In this document: piece by piece, positions 22,507 to 33,156 of the stretch
Position numbering within the stretch: the stretch's first letter is position 1
How the letters are laid out: the number at the start of each line of letters is the position of its first letter
Origin: Phytophthora sp. 'mugwort'
Lineage: Eukaryota; Oomycota; Peronosporomycetes; Peronosporales; Peronosporaceae
Reading direction: 5' to 3'
Length of the DNA stretch: 64,000 nucleotides
Assembly (NCBI GenBank): GCA_033558025.1
Contig: JAUCEF010000018.1
Location: forward strand, 1,426,001 to 1,490,000
Position numbers and translations under genes: made by a program
Notes under the pieces: model-generated
What the model was told of the DNA's origin: nothing
The model's input: the letters and a program-made list of their open reading frames with translations, nothing else
Database searches by the model: none

Positions 22507-22937
22507 TGTGGTATTACAGATCCGGATAAGATGGAATTTGACCGGCAGACGGAAGATCCATGTCGCCAGCGGCAGCCATAACAGCGTCAAGCTGATGGTA
22601 TCGGATCTGTATATGGTACGGATCCTGGATCCGCCCCGTGTGGTAAGGTCTAAGTACTAGATCCGATCAGTTTAGTTCACGCCGGGTTGAAGATCCGTAG
22701 CTAAATGGAGGTAGAGTGGAGACGGGTGGCCAGGAATAGGTCAGAGATGGGACCCTGGGTTATAAGTAGTCCGTAGGATCGGTTTTGGGATGGGAATTCC
22801 AGCCCGCCGACGGGTACACAAGGTGAACCATTCAGCAACTACACGGCCGTCGGAGTACCCCCCTCCGTTAGTCGGTGTCGAGTGCAGTGCGTGTGAGTTG
22901 GGATCCTACTGAATTTCAGCGGATCCACTCTACCACA
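22507..22937 (+). repeat. 3' LTR of element B (431 bp, internally deleted)
   Basis: Starts TGTGGTATTACAG and ends CTCTACCACA. It matches the minus-strand LTR at 25111-26007 at both ends, but a single gap of about 465 bp after GGGATGGGA (near 22795) is missing relative to that copy. It lies directly downstream of element B internal sequence. The bases to its right, TTCCC, are the complement of GGGAA, a candidate target-site duplication (see the 5' LTR). Confidence 0.8.
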
Positions 22938-23560
22938 TTCCCTTCAGCCTTAGATACACGATAGGGCTACTGTTAGATCGGGGTATGCGTTCCAGTGTCA
23001 TGCTGAACCTCAACAGATCTGTACGACCCGGTTTCTTTGAAGTTTTAACGAACATGTCCCGAAATCCCTTCAGCGTCTCGACAGATCTCGACAAAAGAGC
23101 ACGTTGCTCGGCGCTTAAGGAAGACCTTGGCAATCAACTTCAAAGTCGTTTTCACTGCTGCAGTCCATCGTGACAGCTTCTGTAGCTTCCGTTCCTCGGC
23201 AGATCGTCTCATCCTTAAAGGTAGCGTCGAGCACGGCACTTATGTTCTCCGTCGTTGGTCATCTGTATCAAAGGTCGAAGCTGGAACGATGGCCACTGCC
23301 GCAACGTAGGTGCCCGCCTGAATCTCGATCTCGTTCGTCGAGGCATTGAAGACCTCAACCAGCACCTGTCCTTCAGTTACTGAGCATAGAGTCCTAGCCA
23401 CACGCAAAGACTTATCGAACCCCCAAATACCATTCGCTAACACCACCGCGTGGGCCTTGGCCGTTCCTTGGACCCTTGATCGTACCAATGTCTGACGACC
23501 GGGCTCTATACGTACAGTCGAAGCTACGATTGCCGCGTAAGTTTTTTCAACTCGCGTCAC
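22938..23560 (-). pseudogene. Element A protease-RT linker and start of RT (inverted piece)
   Basis: Minus strand. The frame 23560-23240 has the linker typical of gypsy elements (VRIEPGRQTLVRSRVQGTA, then VLVEVFNASTNEIEIQAGTY). The frame 23133-22930 gives the first RT residues: LSRSVETLKGFRDMF, PGRTDLLRFS and, at the very edge, a segment equivalent to YRVSKAEGNV. The RT text stops at 22938, exactly where element B LTR begins, and resumes on the plus strand at 26008 (VMESEIQTYL-like). This is the key evidence for the inversion. Confidence 0.7.
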
Positions 23561-23571
23561 CCCTAGTGGTA

Positions 23572-24490
23572 TTACGTCACAAGTTTCTTCAGCCTCATCA
23601 TTTGCTCCTCGAGTTCGATCACCGCACGGAACGATCGGAGCGAGTCCTTTCCAAGAATCACGTTGGCATGCAATCGATCGGTCACTACGAAAGGCAGCGT
23701 CGTCACGAGCGTTCCCAGAGTCACGGGCAAGTCAATTATGCCCTTTACTCGAATCTCGTGCCCCGAGACGATGTCCAGACTGCCATTATATGGACGTAGC
23801 GCTTCTGACGCTCGACCCAATCGTTCCAATACGTGCCTGTCGAATAGACTAGTGACGGCACCCGTATCAGCCAGCATTTTGGACGGGCAACCGACAATTA
23901 ACCCACCAGATAACGCTTCGATACCACCGATGCTGCAAATCACGCGCTTCCCATCTGACACGACACGCTCGTCATCGTTTGGAACGCTGTCTTTGTCCAT
24001 CTCGCGGAATCCCTCCTCCTTCTTGCCCTCGGCGCTCTCCGTGCGTTCACCATATACAGTTCGGGCCATTATTCGACTGTTAGCGCCTCGTCCGTCTCCG
24101 ATATTTCCGGTGGTATAAAAGATATTGATTTCGTTACTTTTTGTCCAACGGTCGCCACGACCGGTCCCTGTACATCGGGCGGCTTCCACTTCCGAACACG
24201 CAACTTAGTCCGGACGGGGGACGCTTCCTGATCGTAATATCGCCGGGTCCAGGTAAGCATCCTAGCCGGGAGATCTGTGCTTATGACCCCTCCGACGTTC
24301 ACGATGTACTCATGCAGAGCGTCTTCTTATGGAACTTGTCATGCACCGGGGGTACCTCGCTGTCGGAAACCTCGAATTCCCGACTCTCGAGCCCCGCGTC
24401 CGTCCGGCTCTTACCATCGTCCTCTTCCTGCCTTAGGAGCTCGTAAATTATACTCCGCATCAAGGAACACCAGCTGAACGAGAACGTCCC
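23572..24490 (-). pseudogene. Element A aspartic protease and upstream spacer (inverted piece)
   Basis: The frame 24189-23572 is a retropepsin: active site KMLADTGAVTSLFDRHVL at about 23885-23830, second motif LHANVILGKDSLRSF at about 23680-23640. The frame 24302-24069 and a short one at 24480-24300 (RSIIYELLRQEEDDGKSR) form the spacer upstream. The spacer should continue from 10802-11450, which lies on the plus strand at the other end of the proposed inversion. GATC is not enriched here, in contrast to the adjoining element B pieces. Confidence 0.7.
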
Positions 24491-24494
24491 ACGA

Positions 24495-25110
24495 TCGTTC
24501 CCAGCAGGTCCATCACGGCGTCCAGCTTGTTTGTGGTTGACGACGGGGGCGACACGGGTCCGGTGATGGATCCAAGCTGCTTCAGCAGCAGGATCCGCAT
24601 CACTGGATCCTTGCGCAGGAAGTCGTTCAGCTCCGTGCGCATGTGCGCCGAATCCAGTTTAGATTGTGACCAGGTAGACTTCAATACAGCACGAACTTCG
24701 CTATCCGAGCCTAGTGCCTTGAGTTTCTTCCGCGCGGCCTTCGTCTTCTTAGTAGACGTGGCACTTGAGGCCACTGGGTGGTGGTGGTGGTGGTGGATGA
24801 AGGGTCATTCGTTCTCGCGAACAATCCTTCGTCCGGCAGGTCCTGGCTCGCGTCAAGACCTGTGGGGGTCCCCGAAGGGGCCTGGGGAGGAAAGCGAGGT
24901 ATCTCTTCCTAATCCGTTGCCAGACCATCCTCTCTTCCGTCGGCAGAGCTCCTCCCAGGGCTCGGCCGATGCGTGGATCTCTCTGCAGCGACGCCGTCGG
25001 CGATCCAGTCTCCTCGGAGCTTCATTTCCCGATCCATTGCTCGCTTGCGAATCATCTTGGAACTCACGGTGAAATTCCGCGTCGCCAAGAGATCCGAGCA
25101 CGCGCACCAT
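24495..25110 (-). pseudogene. Element B leader and gag N-terminus (separated from the rest of B)
   Basis: Immediately after the 5' LTR the minus strand reads A-TGGTGCGCGTGCTCGG, a likely primer-binding site starting one base in. Further down, a frame 24774-24460 carries a basic start (TKKTKAARKKLKALGSD) after a run of seven His codons. It continues with LNDFLRKDPVMRILLLKQLG and KLDAVMDLL. Element C gag has LREFLIHDPVMSIMQVRQIG and KLDAVKTLFQLMKEAGL at the same place. The B reading ends at KLDAVMDLLG near 24495 and continues at 11455 (MLEEAGL) on the plus strand. GGATCC occurs three times in 24560-24620. Confidence 0.75.
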
Positions 25111-26007
25111 TGTGGTGGAGTGGATCCGCTGAAATTCAGTAAGGTCCCAACTCACACGCACTGCGCCCAGACACCGACTAACGGGGGGGGGGGGGGGGGG
25201 TACTCCGACGGCCATGTAGTTGCTGAGTGGTTCACCTTGTGTACCCGTCGGCGGGCTGGTACTGCCCTCTCGTTTACACGAGATGCGCACTTGGTAGGCC
25301 TTGGATGTCCTTTGGGGACTTGAGAGGGGGGGTGGATCTGCGCGGGTATTCCTGCGCACGAGATCCGGTGTTGATTTGGTCTTGAGCTCTTGCGTAAACC
25401 CGTAATATAAATACGGGATCCGGTGTTGTTATTTCTGGAGGGTGTCCTTGCTTCTTTGTAGTTGTACTTGTTCCTTTACAATGCTTGCCGCTTCCAATAG
25501 CGGGATCTTGAGGGGTTTGAAAAACCAAAGGGCTAGCGCGACCTGGCCAAGCTATCCAGGGGCTGCCACGTGTGCAGGAAGATCGCCACAGTTTAGACTT
25601 GGTCTATGTATGAGGACAATAGAAATCCCCTATACTATAGTCAAATCTGCCTTCCAATGCAAATTCGGTTCTGATTTATACCTTAGCCTATCTACCTTCG
25701 GATCCCATCCCAAAACCGATCCTACGGACTACTTATAACCCAGGGTCCCATCTCTGACCTATTCCTGGCCACCCGTCTCCACTCTACCTCCATTTAGCTA
25801 CGGATCTTCAACCCGGCGTGAACTAAACTGATCGGATCAAGTACTTAGACCTTACCCCACGGGACGGATCCAGGATCCGTACCATCTAGAGACCTGGCGT
25901 GTCGCATGGTCCGATCCATCAGCTTGACGCTGTTATGGCTGCCGCTGGCGACATGGATCTTCCGGCTGCCGGTCAAATTCCATCTTAACCGGATCTGCAA
26001 TACCACA
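25111..26007 (-). repeat. 5' LTR of element B (897 bp)
   Basis: On the minus strand it runs from TGTGGTATTGCAG (26007) to CACTCCACCACA (25111), perfect TGTGGT/ACCACA ends. It pairs with 22507-22937 and holds the ~465 bp missing there. A run of about 18 G (25182-25200) replaces the short C-run of the other copy. To its right is GGGAT followed by element A RT; with the TTCCC to the right of the 3' LTR this makes a near-perfect 5-bp target-site duplication GGGAA/GGGA(T). Confidence 0.85.
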
Positions 26008-26440
26008 GGGATGTCATGGAATCGGAGATACAGACGTATTTAGATCTCGGTCTAATTAGACCCTCCACTAGCCCGTGGGCTAATGCGGTACTCATGATAC
26101 GTAAACCGATGGCGGGATCCGATTTTGTATTGATTACAGAAAACTGAATGCCGCCACGGTTAAGGATTGCTACCCCATACCACTAATCGACGAGATCTTG
26201 GACGTTCAAGGGAACGCCAAGATCTTTTCGGCAAGGAATATCGCGTCGGAATCCTGGAACGTCTCTATGGTTCCTAACAGTGTCGAGAAGACAGCGTTCA
26301 CGAGTAAACTTGGGCTATTCGAATGGTTGGTAATGCCGTTCGGACTATGCATTTGTACTGATGCAGATGTCTGCCAACGCCACCACGGTTTTCTCTTCCT
26401 CTCGGGGGCAGCGTCGCAGCTTAGAATTTTGAGTGGTAAC
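26008..26440 (+). pseudogene. Element A reverse transcriptase, continuation
   Basis: Plus-strand RT in shifting frames: a VMESEIQTYLDLGLIRPSTS-like start, then WANAVLMIRKP, YRKLNAATVKDCYPIPLIDE, DVQGNAKIFSARNIASESW and FTSKLGLFEWLVMPFGLC at 26198-26350. This is RT fingers and palm up to the MPFGL motif. The first catalytic Asp (usually FSxxD) is changed to Asn in SARN. The text decays after about 26430. It directly continues the minus-strand RT start that ends at 22938. Confidence 0.75.
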
Positions 26441-27098
26441 TAAAAGGTGGATATCGGTATTTTGGGATGTATCTGTCTATATGCGATTTTGAGCATGTAA
26501 GAAAGAAGCATGTGAATGGCTCGCCCCGGGGTGTAGGTCTTAACCCGCTGTACAGCACAGTACGGTAACCCTCTACATACGAAATGTGGTACAGACAACG
26601 ACTAAATAAACCGGCAGCGCTGAACCCCATCCCACATAGTACAGTTCAGCTACTGCACGTGACAGAAGAACTCGGCACTGACAAAAGTCAGGCGATAAAA
26701 TGACTTCCAGTCGCCAACAAAAGGACTGATTTGTTAGATAATTACATAATCTCGCTGCTTGATTGGTTTAAATTACGTGCTCCAGCATTTTAATGGCTAA
26801 TTTGAAATCGATTAACTATGGGATGGATCGGGCAAAAGTTTTTCGTTGCCGGCTTTATTAGTCGTTAATCCCTTCTTATTGGCAGCTCTGTATCTGTATA
26901 GCTACGGTAATAGAAGTGCTTGTGCGCACCGTAACATACCTGCTAACTACGTCCCGGCAAACAGAATAGTTATGCTTGAATATAGTTAGTGGACAGTTGT
27001 GAATCACAACTTGTGATACTTGTTTTATGTAGTCGCACATAATGTTAGTGAACTGCAGTGTGTGGCCCCGAGCATTTTGGTTGTCGACCCCCTGCACC
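26441..27098. other. Intergenic, no gene seen; border of the repeat tract and the gene island
   Basis: AT-richer sequence without an ORF carrying a recognisable motif. The last ~300 bp should contain the promoter and 5' UTR of the coiled-coil gene that starts at 27099. I see no TATA box or clear oomycete initiator. Confidence 0.5.
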
Positions 27099-28090
27099 AT
27101 GATCTCGCGTTTGGGGCTCTCCGCCGCCGCCAAGAGCGGCACAGTTGCTCGAGCGGTACGCCAGCCTGCCTTACCTACATGCTATTGCGATGCCGCCATG
27201 TGGCTAATTATTTATTTCTGTGCTAACACAGCTCACAACCTCTGCTGCTGGCGCCTCCGAGACGTACTCGTTCGTCCAGGCGCGCTCTGAGTACCGCAAT
27301 GAGATTGCGTCGATGCGTAAGGACTTCATGGAGGAGGAGAAGCGGCGTAGAGAGAAGCTCGCGCGTGATGCAGAGTAGGTGGCGGTGGTTTGAGGAGCAT
27401 AAGAAGAGTGGACGGAACGCTAACTCTGTGGTTTCACTCGTCCCAATCATGCAGGGCTCAGCGCCAGAGAATCATGAAGGCCAAGGCGGCCCGACTAGAG
27501 ATTAAACGCCAGCAACAGGCAATCCGCGCTAAGGAGGTCGCTCGTGAGAAGGCCATACACGATGAGAAAGTCAGGTGGGTGTTTCTGCTCCATCGAACTT
27601 GGCGGTGCCGCAGGACACTGCGCGCTAGCTATTACTCTGGAGGTCGCAGACAGACAACATCACAGGATAGCTGACGAACTATGTTACTTCCTGCAGAAAA
27701 TACTTCGAGGAGAAGGTTGTGGTGCGCCAGGAGAGGAACGCCGAGGTGGAGCGTCGTCGTGAGGCGCTGGTGGCCTCTTTGCGCCAACAGAGCACCAAGT
27801 GGACGACTGAAGATAACTACTCGGAGAAGCTTAAGGAGGACGTCTTCATCTACTCTCCGTTGCAGATTTCGGCCCGGGGCTCGTTTAACCCGTCGAACAC
27901 GTCGGGTAGCGCCGTTTCTTGGTTGGAGAAGCTCCAGCGTATGAAGCCTGCTGGCATGCATGACAGCAGCGACGAGGCCGCTGCGTCCACTGTTGCGTCG
28001 GCTGCCGACAAGGAGGATGCCAAAACGTACGTTTCTAGCGACGACGATGATGACGTTGATGCGTCCAAGCCGAAGAAAGAGGAGGAGTAA
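27099..28090 (+). CDS. Mitochondrial-type coiled-coil protein, 237 aa, possibly mS26-like
   Basis: Four exons placed by GT-AG signals and frame: 27099-27155, 27232-27374, 27455-27574, 27697-28090; total 714 nt. Intron 1 has a clear branch-type CTAAC before CACAG. The first exon encodes MISRLGLSAAAKSGTVARA, a good mitochondrial presequence (Arg, Ser, Ala, no acids). Residues about 30-150 are a long charged coiled coil (EEEKRRREKLARD, IKRQQQAIRAKEVAREK). It is followed by STKWTTEDNYSEKLKEDVF, then a Ser/Asp-rich tail ending in acidic DDDDDVD and KKEEE. Coiled coil plus a W-T-T-x-D-N motif with a presequence resembles mitoribosomal protein mS26, but this is a guess. The gene itself is well supported by frame continuity. 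Confidence 0.85.
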
Positions 28091-28398
28091 GGCAGGAAGG
28101 TCTGGAGCGACCCGTTCGCCCGTCTCTCTTGCTGTCATTTGCACCAGTACACACTACCTAGACACTCTTTGAGCTTATTTTCCACTGCGTTGACGTGCAG
28201 AGTGCAGCTCTGAGCTTTCTATGGTCGATAGAAGTAGATTAAGCTTCGTCTAGGAGACGCTTACTTAGTTGAAGCTGGCGTTACTACAAATAAGCTGGTG
28301 GATCCATTTCGTACTTAGTACAGATCTGGGAGGGAGGACCTCGTCGAAAAATCTTAGAATCTTTTAAGCCGAAGCAGCAGCAGCGCAGTTGAAGAGCG
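28091..28398 (+). promoter_or_regulatory. Intergenic region with presumed V-ATPase B promoter
   Basis: 308 bp between the upstream stop codon and the start codon of the V-ATPase gene. It must hold the 3' end of one and the promoter of the other. I see no certain core element; a CAG-repeat-like GCAGCAGCAG lies just before the ATG. Confidence 0.35.
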
Positions 28399-30402
<2,004 letters not shown>

Positions 30403-30610
30403 GTGAGCTTGTCATAAAGTGTTCGTCCACCCCCGCATCATTGGGCGAAAACGTTTGAGGCAGTGATTGCTGCGTTGGTGGTAATGGAGAATAAGTACAC
30501 GCGAGGACTCCGGCATCACGCTTTGTCTCTTTTTTCTAGTCCTGCACTCTCTCCGTGTCGTTCCAAATGGTGAAGAACTTGCAAGTAAAATGAGAGCTGC
30601 TTGAAAAGTT

Positions 30611-32116
30611 TTAAGCTACTTGTTTGGTGGTACTGGCAGCGGGTTGTTTGCGCCTTCGTCGCCTGATAGCTGGTAGTGGTTGTGCAGACTGCCATTCAGG
30701 ATCTGTATGTTGAAGCACGAGACGACATTGCCGTACACTGAAGTGCCGCTTGCGGCATGATTCACACATTCGTTTGAACTGGGGTGCTTTTGCTACAGAA
30801 AGATGCACACACAGCGGCGTTAGTGGATGTGTGGAATGTGAGGCAACGGCGCGTTAAACTCACCTGGTGGTCGAACGGGTACTACACTTCGTGCTGGTAA
30901 AGGTGTCTGCAGCTGTGGCTGCCACTGCTGCATAGGCATTAACCCTCCGACGGCTTGAGGATTGAACATAAGTGGCGGTGCTCCAGGAAAAGCGAAGAGT
31001 ACGTTGAACATGGAGTGTGCTGGAGGCAGTGCGATCTTAGGGAGGGGGGTTCCAACTGCACTCGGCTTAATCTGCAGATCAATGCCAGCACTAGGTGCTA
31101 CTGGAATGGGTGGTACCTGCACCATTGAAGCAGGTACTGCCAAAGATGGAGGCACTGCTAACTGGCTTGCAAGCAGTAAGTTCATGGGCGTCATGGGAGG
31201 TGCAGAGCCGGCTGCAGTGCAATCTTTCGAGGCGTGCAAGAACGCAGCGATATGTTGGTGCGCACGTAGCTGATTTGCCAGCGCTAGCCCTTCACTTCCT
31301 TGCTGGGTATCCTTGTCGTCCAACATGCCGTTTATGTTCTTATTCATAATAGCACTGACGCCTTCCTCCTCAAGCACCTGATGACGCGATTTAATCCACT
31401 GCTCCTTCGATCGCTGATTCTCGCGAACCTTTTCCTCTGCCTCGATAGCTGTACGCAATGCACCACACTGTGCCTTCTTTCTTACCGATTTTTTCTTGCC
31501 TCCCGCAATTTTCTCCGTCGTGGAAACGAGTGCTTCTCTATCCCCAGCTTCAGCAGTCAAATCGACTACCACACGAGACTCTGATTCATCGCTCTTCTTC
31601 TGAAGAAGTCGCAGCAGCATTAGCCCCATTAGCCCCATAGAGAAAGATAACATCAGTGGCAGATTCCGTACTGTGCTGGTTGCAATGAGACTACTGTTAT
31701 TGCTGCTGTTCGTGTTGCTGTAGACGCCGAACATGGAGTCGATGAACTCGGCCATCTCCATCAGGTCTCGATGTAGAATGCGTTGGTAACTAGACACCAA
31801 TAGAGACACCAAGTCAGTACCGCATCTCACTCTGCATTGTGTTATCTTCAACAAGCGCAGAAACTCACGCAATGAGTCCTTCCACATCTCCTTCCGCTTG
31901 GCTCTCGGCCGCTGCTACGATCATGTCCTCGTTGACGTTTAGCATCTGCATACACAGCCAAAGCTGTAGGTTTCAGCACCTACAGACAAAAACAAAACAC
32001 AACAAGAGGGGCGCGCGTACGTCTGCAAAAACATCCGCGAAGGAGGACGCGCCGCCGCTGTCGTCGTCATCCACCGCAGTCGCAGGCGACGTCTTCCAGC
32101 GCAGGCCGCTTGTCAT
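30611..32116 (-). CDS. SSXT (SS18/GIF-like) domain protein, 426 aa
   Basis: Four exons on the minus strand: 32116-32021, 31945-31869, 31789-30864, 30792-30611; 1281 nt, frame closed. The join of exons 1-3 creates MLNVNEDMIVAAAESQAEGD followed by the YQRILHRDLMEMAEFIDSM block. This matches the SSXT/SNH pattern of SS18 and plant GIF coactivators (MLxEN..LI......G....YQ..L..NL..LA.IAD) at residues about 33-75. These proteins link transcription factors to SWI/SNF remodellers in the nucleus. A coiled, Lys/Glu-rich middle (KVRENQRSKEQW) and a long Pro/Ala/Met-rich tail follow. The last exon adds CESCRKRHFSVRQCRLVLQH, a possible small zinc-binding motif, and a basic end (RRRRRK). An ATG 45 bp upstream (32161) is an alternative start. 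The gene converges with the V-ATPase gene, 208 bp away. Confidence 0.8.
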
Positions 32117-32207
32117 TAGGCAGCAAATTACATTTTGGCGCGATGCGATTAGGGGAAACATAAGAGTAGCCCCTATTTCGCGCCACTAGATATCAAAATT
32201 TGATCTT

Positions 32208-32256
32208 AGTCTGGACATTCTTAAAAGTACATATAGATAGTTAAGATGTCCAGACT
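32208..32256. repeat. Stem-loop in the spacer between two minus-strand genes
   Basis: AGTCTGGACATTCTTAA (32208-32224) pairs with TTAAGATGTCCAGACT (32241-32256): a 16-bp stem with one bulged base and a 16-base loop. It lies between the SSXT gene start and the stop of the next gene. It could be a small mobile-element scar or an RNA 3' end structure. Confidence 0.6.
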
Positions 32257-32323
32257 GATGAATAGTGGTAATTAAAATGCTAATTTTGTCTTTAGTATAA
32301 GTAAAAAATAAAATCTTCTAGAA

Positions 32324-33052
32324 TCAAGCCTCAAAATCGCTATCTGAAATGTCCTCGTAGACCCACTGGTCCTCTGCCTGCTCGGTGGCGGTATCTACCG
32401 TGAACAAGTCTCCCTCTGTGCACAAAACAATAGTTCCTTAGCAACCAAGCTGAACACGTAAACCCAATAAGCCAAGCCCCGGACGTACCGCTGCACGTTT
32501 CCCAGTCCAGCATGTCAGATGCCAATCGCTCTGTCTGCGAACGCGCCAATTGTTTCTGGGTCGCCTTCCTCTGTTTCTTCGCTTTTGGTCTCGTTGGAGA
32601 CACGACAGCGCGCGGTTTCTTTTTCCTTTTCGCTGTCCCCATGGCAGGCTCCCACACATGCGACCGTTGTGTTTGTCGAATCGTCTGTGTCGCTTCCGGA
32701 CGTGCCGCTGGCTGCCGTGCTTGTCCATCGGCAAACTCGCTGATCTGCGAGAGCACATTCAGCTGTGACGCGGGCGACAGCAGCAACTCTCTCTGGGAAA
32801 CTTGGTCAGCCCCTAAGCATGCATGCTACCGACTTAGTGGCTGTGCCGACCTTCAGTAATGCAACAAACTTCCTTACCTGCTTGCCGAGGCTCTGAGGCC
32901 TGCGAAGTGTACGGCTCACTCGACAGCAACGACGTCTCCGTCGCCAGCGACTGCCGCCGTTCATCGACCGCGGCCGTGTGCGACCAAATACACGGGGATA
33001 GGGGCGAGTCCTCGCCCAGTACCGTCTCGGCGTCGCTGCTGCTGCTGGCCAT
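32324..33052 (-). CDS. Small basic nuclear-type protein, 188 aa, unknown function
   Basis: Three exons on the minus strand: 33052-32878, 32788-32489, 32415-32324; 567 nt, frame closed. The second acceptor is a CAGAGAG stack; only the third AG keeps the frame. The N-terminus is Ser-rich (MASSSSDAETVLGED), the middle strongly basic with several candidate nuclear localisation signals (GTAKRKKKPRAVVSP, RPKAKKQRKATQKQ), and the C-terminus acidic (TATEQAEDQWVYEDISDSDF). No known fold is recognisable. The basic-then-acidic plan suggests a chromatin or RNA-associated protein, as inference only. It is divergent from the C2-domain gene, with only 104 bp between start codons. Confidence 0.7.
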
Positions 33053-33156
33053 CGTCAACCAAGTTGAAGTGATGACAAAGAGTGTAATTCGTACTTAACA
33101 TAAACTGTGATTACACGCGTTCTGAAGCTTTGTGTCATAATCGCCGCTTTGCCGAG
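33053..33156. promoter_or_regulatory. 104-bp bidirectional promoter region
   Basis: The start codons of the basic protein (minus) and the C2-C1 protein (plus) are separated by only 104 bp. The segment must contain both core promoters and both 5' UTRs. It includes TTTGTGTCATAATCGCCGCTTT, which loosely recalls the oomycete initiator (TCAnTnnnn-CA/TTT), but the match is weak. Confidence 0.5.

Larger units (their letters stand above)
11455..22937 (+). mobile_element. Element B (GGATCC-rich, dual RNase H, chromodomain Ty3/gypsy), main part
   Basis: Order on the plus strand: rest of gag, protease, acidic linker, RT, RNase H, archaeal-type RNase H, integrase, chromodomain, then a long minus-strand ORF and the 3' LTR. 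The first part of gag, the leader and the 5' LTR are at 24495-26007 on the minus strand. Together the pieces sum to about 13 kb. The element is saturated with GATC, above all GGATCC: 11 GATC in 12661-13020 against about 1.4 expected by chance. Many frameshifts and TGA stops show it is dead. I recall similar dual-RNase-H elements from oomycetes under the name Chronos. Confidence 0.75.

Noticed and set aside
25182..25200. Poly-G run as a telomere or assembly gap mark
   Set aside because: It lies within the B 5' LTR at the position of a short G/C run in the other LTR; slippage is enough.
22507..26007. Two independent solo LTRs of family B in opposite orientation, with recombination between them
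   Set aside because: B gag N-terminus and primer-binding site follow the right LTR and B antisense ORF precedes the left one, so they are the 5' and 3' LTRs of one inserted element.
27299..27505. Frame with an Arg-rich start as an RxLR-like effector
   Set aside because: It is an out-of-frame shadow of the spliced coiled-coil gene and has no signal peptide.
30820..31887. Single 355-codon minus-strand frame as the complete gene
   Set aside because: Its N-terminus and C-terminus read through clear GT-AG introns. The spliced model yields an SSXT domain and closes in frame.
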